Of a stretch of 7,571 nt of DNA, positions 5,498-7,571 are shown in pieces. How positions within the stretch are numbered: the first letter of the stretch is position 1; each line of letters opens with the position of its first letter. A program made the position numbers and the translations under genes. This DNA is from Dehalococcoidia bacterium (GTDB taxonomy: Bacteria > Chloroflexota > Dehalococcoidia > SHYD01 > SHYC01): positions 1 through 7,571 of the forward strand of contig JAENIT010000023.1 in the NCBI GenBank assembly GCA_016844365.1, written 5' to 3'. The notes below the pieces were generated by a model that was given only the letters and a program-made list of their open reading frames with translations, had not been told where the DNA came from and made no database searches.

Positions 5498-5875
5498 CTA
5501 TCTTATCTCCTGGTTCCGAAACTCCTCTTTTAGAACTCGGTAGGAGTTAGGCCCTGAAGCCTCGTCTAACAGAGCTCTAATATCTTTTATGGTCTCTTTG
5601 GCGTGCTCAATGTCTCCGTGACTTTCGCACCAGAGAGTCAGGTACTCCTGTCCGCCCCGGGGGTAGCGCCAGTGGCAAATGTCCAGCCCGTGGTAGCCGT
5701 GGTAGCTGATGGGGTGCCTTCCGTAGTGGAGCTGCCACTCAGGTGCGGGTACGTACCACTCTCTCACCACCGCGAACCTCATATCATGCCGGGGCTCCCT
5801 GCCCGTCCAGCGGCGGTCCAAGGCCTCTGCCAGCTCCGGCGTCACTGTCACGTACAACTTTGCTCCTAGTGACAT
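5498..5875 (-). CDS. Hypothetical protein, 125 aa, His/Tyr/Trp-rich centre
   Basis: I do not recognise this family. The N-terminus KLYVTVTPELAEALDRRW (6-23) looks like a strand plus helix. The centre (38-72) is unusually rich in aromatic and His residues (REWYVPAPEW, HYGRHPISYHGYHGLDICHW), which could form a metal- or ligand-binding surface. EYLTLWCESHGD (78-88) is a strand, and a long helix, HAKETIKDIRALLDEA (91-106), precedes a charged tail. No transmembrane segment or signal peptide is seen. A modest ribosome site (AAAGGG) lies about eleven bases upstream of the ATG. It sits between the glutaredoxin-like gene (117-bp gap containing a large inverted repeat) and the 97-aa gene. Codon use and length suggest a real gene. 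Function is unknown. Confidence 0.62.
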   Translation of the reverse strand: MSLGAKLYVTVTPELAEALDRRWTGREPRHDMRFAVVREWYVPAPEWQLHYGRHPISYHGYHGLDICHWRYPRGGQEYLTLWCESHGDIEHAKETIKDIRALLDEASGPNSYRVLKEEFRNQEIR

Positions 5876-5881
5876 AGCCTA

Positions 5882-5908
5882 CCCTTTCGATATGAACTCA
5901 GGACAAAC
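5882..5908. repeat. Dispersed intergenic repeat, copy B
   Basis: TTTCGATATGAACTCAGGACA here aligns with copy A at 340-365 (shared TTCGA, TG and CTCAGGACA). Like copy A, it lies immediately upstream of a minus-strand start codon. It is a degenerate half-site of a dispersed palindromic-type repeat. Confidence 0.35.
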
Positions 5909-5909
5909 C

Positions 5910-5970
5910 CTTCTACGGGGCCTGTTATGAGACCTCGGAGTGGGGTTCCGGTCAAACGGCCTCGTAGAAG
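5910..5970. repeat. 13-bp inverted repeat with 35-nt spacer
   Basis: CTTCTACGGGGCC (5910-5922) and GGCCTCGTAGAAG (5958-5970) are complementary at 12 of 13 positions. Inside, GACC (5931-5934) and GGTC (5950-5953) can pair as a second stem. The element fills most of the gap between the glutaredoxin-like gene and the 125-aa gene and adjoins repeat copy B. No T-run follows on either strand, so a simple terminator is unlikely. A miniature repeat element or leader structure fits better. Confidence 0.5.
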
Positions 5971-5992
5971 CCTCTAACGTACCCATTATACC

Positions 5993-6265
5993 CTATAACA
6001 GCCACTTGTCTGTAGCCTCTAGGCCCAGAATCGCCATAATTTTGCCCGGATTATAGCCAGCCACCACCTGGCCGTCGATAACCGTAACCGGAGGAAGGGG
6101 GACGCCCATGCGTAGAAACTCCTCCAGGGCCTCCGGATCCTGGCTCACGTTCTTCAGGGTGTAGCTTACTCCGATCTGTGAAAGGAACTCCTTCACTACT
6201 CGGCAGGGCGTTCACCGCTCGTGGCTGTAGAGAACTACCTGGGGCGCTATACTACCCTCTATCAT
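5993..6265 (-). CDS. Glutaredoxin-like selenoprotein (in-frame TGA, UxxC active site)
   Basis: Read from the ATG at 6265, directly preceded by TGC and an in-frame TAA, the frame gives 90 residues with a single internal TGA (6214-6212) at codon 18. Residues 8-17 (PQVVLYSHER) form the first thioredoxin-fold strand. Position 18 (TGA) is then followed by T19-P20-C21, exactly the CxxC redox site with the nucleophilic first Cys replaced. RVVKEFLSQIGVSYTLKNVS is helix 1 and strand 2. LPPVTVIDG (57-65) holds the cis-Pro loop, and QVVAGYNPGKIMAIL completes the glutaredoxin/NrdH-like fold. A SECIS-like hairpin lies just after the TGA. Reading TGA only as stop would leave a 67-aa GTG-started piece (from 6196) lacking strand 1 and the active site. 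The likely role is a cytoplasmic thiol/selenol oxidoreductase. No good ribosome site precedes the ATG. A Cys-to-TGA mutation or a sequencing error is the alternative. Confidence 0.72.
6171..6203 (-). promoter_or_regulatory. Candidate bacterial SECIS element
   Basis: Starting eight bases after the TGA, the minus-strand mRNA can fold: CCGA (6203-6200) pairs with UCGG (6174-6171), then a 3x3 internal loop, then GUGAAGG (6196-6190) pairs with CC plus UUCAC (6185-6184, 6182-6178), leaving U6183 bulged and a four-base AGUU loop. Bacterial SECIS elements lie within the coding region just after UGA, with a small apical loop containing G near its start and often a bulged U. The geometry fits. The sequence is coding as well, so it is under two constraints. 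Confidence 0.6.
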
Positions 6266-6596
6266 GCATTAACTTTAATATGAGCCTTTTAAACAAGGCT
6301 TCCCTCTAGAGTATAGCATTTTAGGTCAGGCGATGAGCACAGAGGGAGGCAGAAAGTGTCAGAAAATAAAGGCGCTGGGCTGGGTTAGCAATATATATTT
6401 CAAATCCGGCCACCGACTCTGAAATAGTTGCTGGAGACAAACTACTAAAGGTAGTATCATATTAGAACATTTTTGCCTAGCCTTATGGCATAAAACTACA
6501 GGAGTGATTTTACGCGCCCCAAAGGGAACATCACCAATAAGAATATGGTATGACCACTACTAGAAGATTACGTGGTGGCAGGGGGCAATTACCGTA
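6266..6596. other. Non-coding stretch between divergent genes
   Basis: This 331-bp stretch separates the minus-strand glutaredoxin-like gene from the plus-strand nnr gene. It is A+T-rich. Visible items are a perfect 6-bp inverted repeat AGCCTT/AAGGCT (6283-6300) just upstream of the selenoprotein start, a tRNA-3'-end-like sequence (6399-6418), a hairpin ACTAC/GTAGT near 6440-6455, and GTGAT/ATCAC arms (6504-6508, 6530-6534) enclosing CCC-AAA-GGG. A weak plus-strand promoter (TTGCTG, 18 bases, TAGTAT) may lie near 6427-6456. No convincing coding frame is seen. Confidence 0.45.
6399..6418 (+). other. tRNA 3'-end-like fragment
   Basis: TTCAAATCCGGCCACCGACT matches the layout of a tRNA 3' end: seven-base T-loop TTCAAAT, five-base T-stem strand CCGGC, seven-base acceptor strand CACCGAC, discriminator T. 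The matching 5' T-stem strand (GCCGG) is replaced by A+T sequence, so no full tRNA is present. Such fragments are often attachment-site scars of integrated elements. It could also be chance. Confidence 0.22.
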
Positions 6597-7571
6597 ATGA
6601 AAATAGTGACCGCTGCGCAAATGCGAGAGATAGACCGTCGCGCCGAGGCAGCGGGGCTGTCCACCCAGGCGCTGATGGAGAACGCGGGGCGGGCTGTGGC
6701 CAGGGAGGTGAGAGGGTGGTTGGGCAGAGTGGCTGGAGTGAGGATGCTGGCGATGGTGGGGCCTGGTAATAACGGCGGCGACGGCCTGGTGGCTGCCCGA
6801 CACCTCCACGACTGGGGCGCTGACATCATCATCTATTTGCTGGCCCCCAGATCCCACGATGACCGGAATTTGGCTCTACTCCGCGAACGCCGCATTCCGA
6901 TACTCACGGCTGACCAGGACCCAGCCTTAGAACAGTTCAGCGAGACCCTATCCCGCGCCAGCGTGGTTATGGATGCCATCCTGGGCACGGGACGCTCCCG
7001 ACCCCTTAGCGGAATATTCAAGGAGGCGCTGGAGCGGGTCGGAGAGGAAAAGGCCCGCCGTCGGGCGCTTCAGGTGGTGGCAGTAGACCTCTCCACTGGG
7101 ATCAACGCTGATACCGGCGCCCTCGACCCTGCTTGCGTACTCGCGGACCTAACAGTAACCCTCGCCTTCCCCAAGCTCGGCTTCTACAGCGGCTCCGCAG
7201 CCTCCGCTTTGGGAGAGCTTAAGATAGCGGACATCGGCATACCGGAGGATCTGGCCCAGGATGTGCCCACCGAGCTAATCACCCCTCAATTGGCAGCCGC
7301 TCTTCTCCCCCATCGCCCCCTCGACTCCAACAAAGGAACCTTCGGACGGGTTATGGTAGTGGCCGGCTCAATCAACTACATCGGAGCCGCGGCCCTGTCC
7401 TGCGTCGCCGCAGGGAGGGCTGGGGCCGGACTGGTCACCCTTGCTGTTCCCAGAAGCCTGCTGCCCATCATGGCTGCCAAGCTCACTGAGGCTACATTCC
7501 TCCCACTTCCCGAATCCCAGACCGGCCACCTGGCCGCCGAATCCACACAAGAATTACTGGAACAGCTACCT
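6597..7571 (+). CDS. nnr: Bifunctional NAD(P)H-hydrate epimerase / ADP-dependent dehydratase, 3' end cut
   Basis: The first 325 codons of a protein normally about 500-530 residues long; it runs off the window without a stop. Residues 1-215 are the YjeF_N epimerase domain: MKIVTAAQMREIDRRA, LMENAGRAVA (26-35), the nucleotide/potassium loop VGPGNNGGDGLVAARHL (54-70), MDAILGTG (125-132) with Asp126 as a likely catalytic/metal residue, and AVDLSTGIN (162-170). From about 228 the ribokinase-like dehydratase domain begins, with KGTFGRVMVVAGS (246-258) and AAGRAGAGLVTLAVP (271-285). Its GxGD catalytic motif lies beyond the window. The enzyme epimerises and dehydrates damaged NADHX/NADPHX back to usable cofactor in the cytoplasm. 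AGGGGG about eleven bases upstream supports the ATG, and an in-frame TAG at 6561 rules out earlier starts. Confidence 0.93.
   Translation, partial: MKIVTAAQMREIDRRAEAAGLSTQALMENAGRAVAREVRGWLGRVAGVRMLAMVGPGNNGGDGLVAARHLHDWGADIIIYLLAPRSHDDRNLALLRERRIPILTADQDPALEQFSETLSRASVVMDAILGTGRSRPLSGIFKEALERVGEEKARRRALQVVAVDLSTGINADTGALDPACVLADLTVTLAFPKLGFYSGSAASALGELKIADIGIPEDLAQDVPTELITPQLAAALLPHRPLDSNKGTFGRVMVVAGSINYIGAAALSCVAAGRAGAGLVTLAVPRSLLPIMAAKLTEATFLPLPESQTGHLAAESTQELLEQLP

Noticed and set aside
5993..6196. A stand-alone 67-aa protein starting at GTG 6196
   Set aside because: It would begin inside helix 1 of a thioredoxin fold, after the active site. The frame continues upstream through one TGA to an ATG with perfect family-like sequence.
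6212..6214. TGA read as Trp or Gly under an altered genetic code
   Set aside because: TGA ends the PAP2, RmlC-like and 97-aa genes at expected lengths, and TGG is used normally for Trp.
6531..6857. Minus-strand open frames over the start of nnr
   Set aside because: They are antisense to a clear YjeF-type protein and have Ser/Pro/His-rich shadow composition.
1..7571. CRISPR array, intact insertion sequence, rRNA or full tRNA
   Set aside because: No regularly spaced repeats, transposase motifs, rRNA signatures or complete cloverleaf were found.

Overview
This 7.6 kb window looks like chromosomal DNA from an uncultivated bacterium. It has moderate-to-high G+C, short gaps, GTG starts beside ATG, AGGAGG-type ribosome sites and TGA as an ordinary stop (it ends the PAP2, epimerase-like and 97-aa genes). 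The gene mix (GYD protein, Aur1-like PAP2 protein, short RmlC-like cupin, cytidylate-kinase-like protein, bifunctional Nnr) and the protein style suggest Chloroflexota, perhaps Dehalococcoidia. That placement is inference only.

Layout. (1) 1-740: a minus-strand GYD gene with a plausible promoter, a dispersed palindromic-type repeat, and a short remnant resembling the C-terminus of a DegV protein. (2) 740-2115: a plus-strand pair, a membrane PAP2/Aur1-like protein and an RmlC-like cupin, overlapping by GTGA and therefore probably translationally coupled. (3) 2124-3985: a minus-strand three-gene module (XRE regulator, replication-initiator-like protein fusing a phage RepO-type winged helix to a DnaA N-terminal-like domain, MerR-type protein with a coiled-coil tail). 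It looks like the control/replication core of a plasmid, phage or integrative element. (4) 3986-4465: a non-coding stretch with two back-to-back promoters whose -35 boxes lie in the arms of a perfect inverted repeat. The rightward promoter faces no gene, only potentially structured DNA. (5) 4466-6265: minus-strand genes, in transcription order a glutaredoxin-like protein, an unknown 125-aa protein, an unknown 97-aa protein and a cytidylate-kinase-like protein. (6) 6266-6596: non-coding. (7) 6597-7571: the first 325 codons of NAD(P)H-hydrate epimerase/dehydratase, cut by the window end.

The most notable feature is the glutaredoxin-like gene. Read from an ATG at 6265, the frame gives a complete 90-residue thioredoxin-fold protein with one in-frame TGA exactly where the first Cys of the CxxC redox motif belongs (U-T-P-C). 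Eight bases after that TGA, the mRNA can form a 33-nt stem-loop with a bulged U and a small G-containing loop, resembling a bacterial SECIS element. The simplest reading is a selenoprotein. Gene calling that treats TGA only as stop would leave a 67-aa fragment from a GTG, without the active site. Whether this genome carries selA/selB/selC/selD cannot be seen here.
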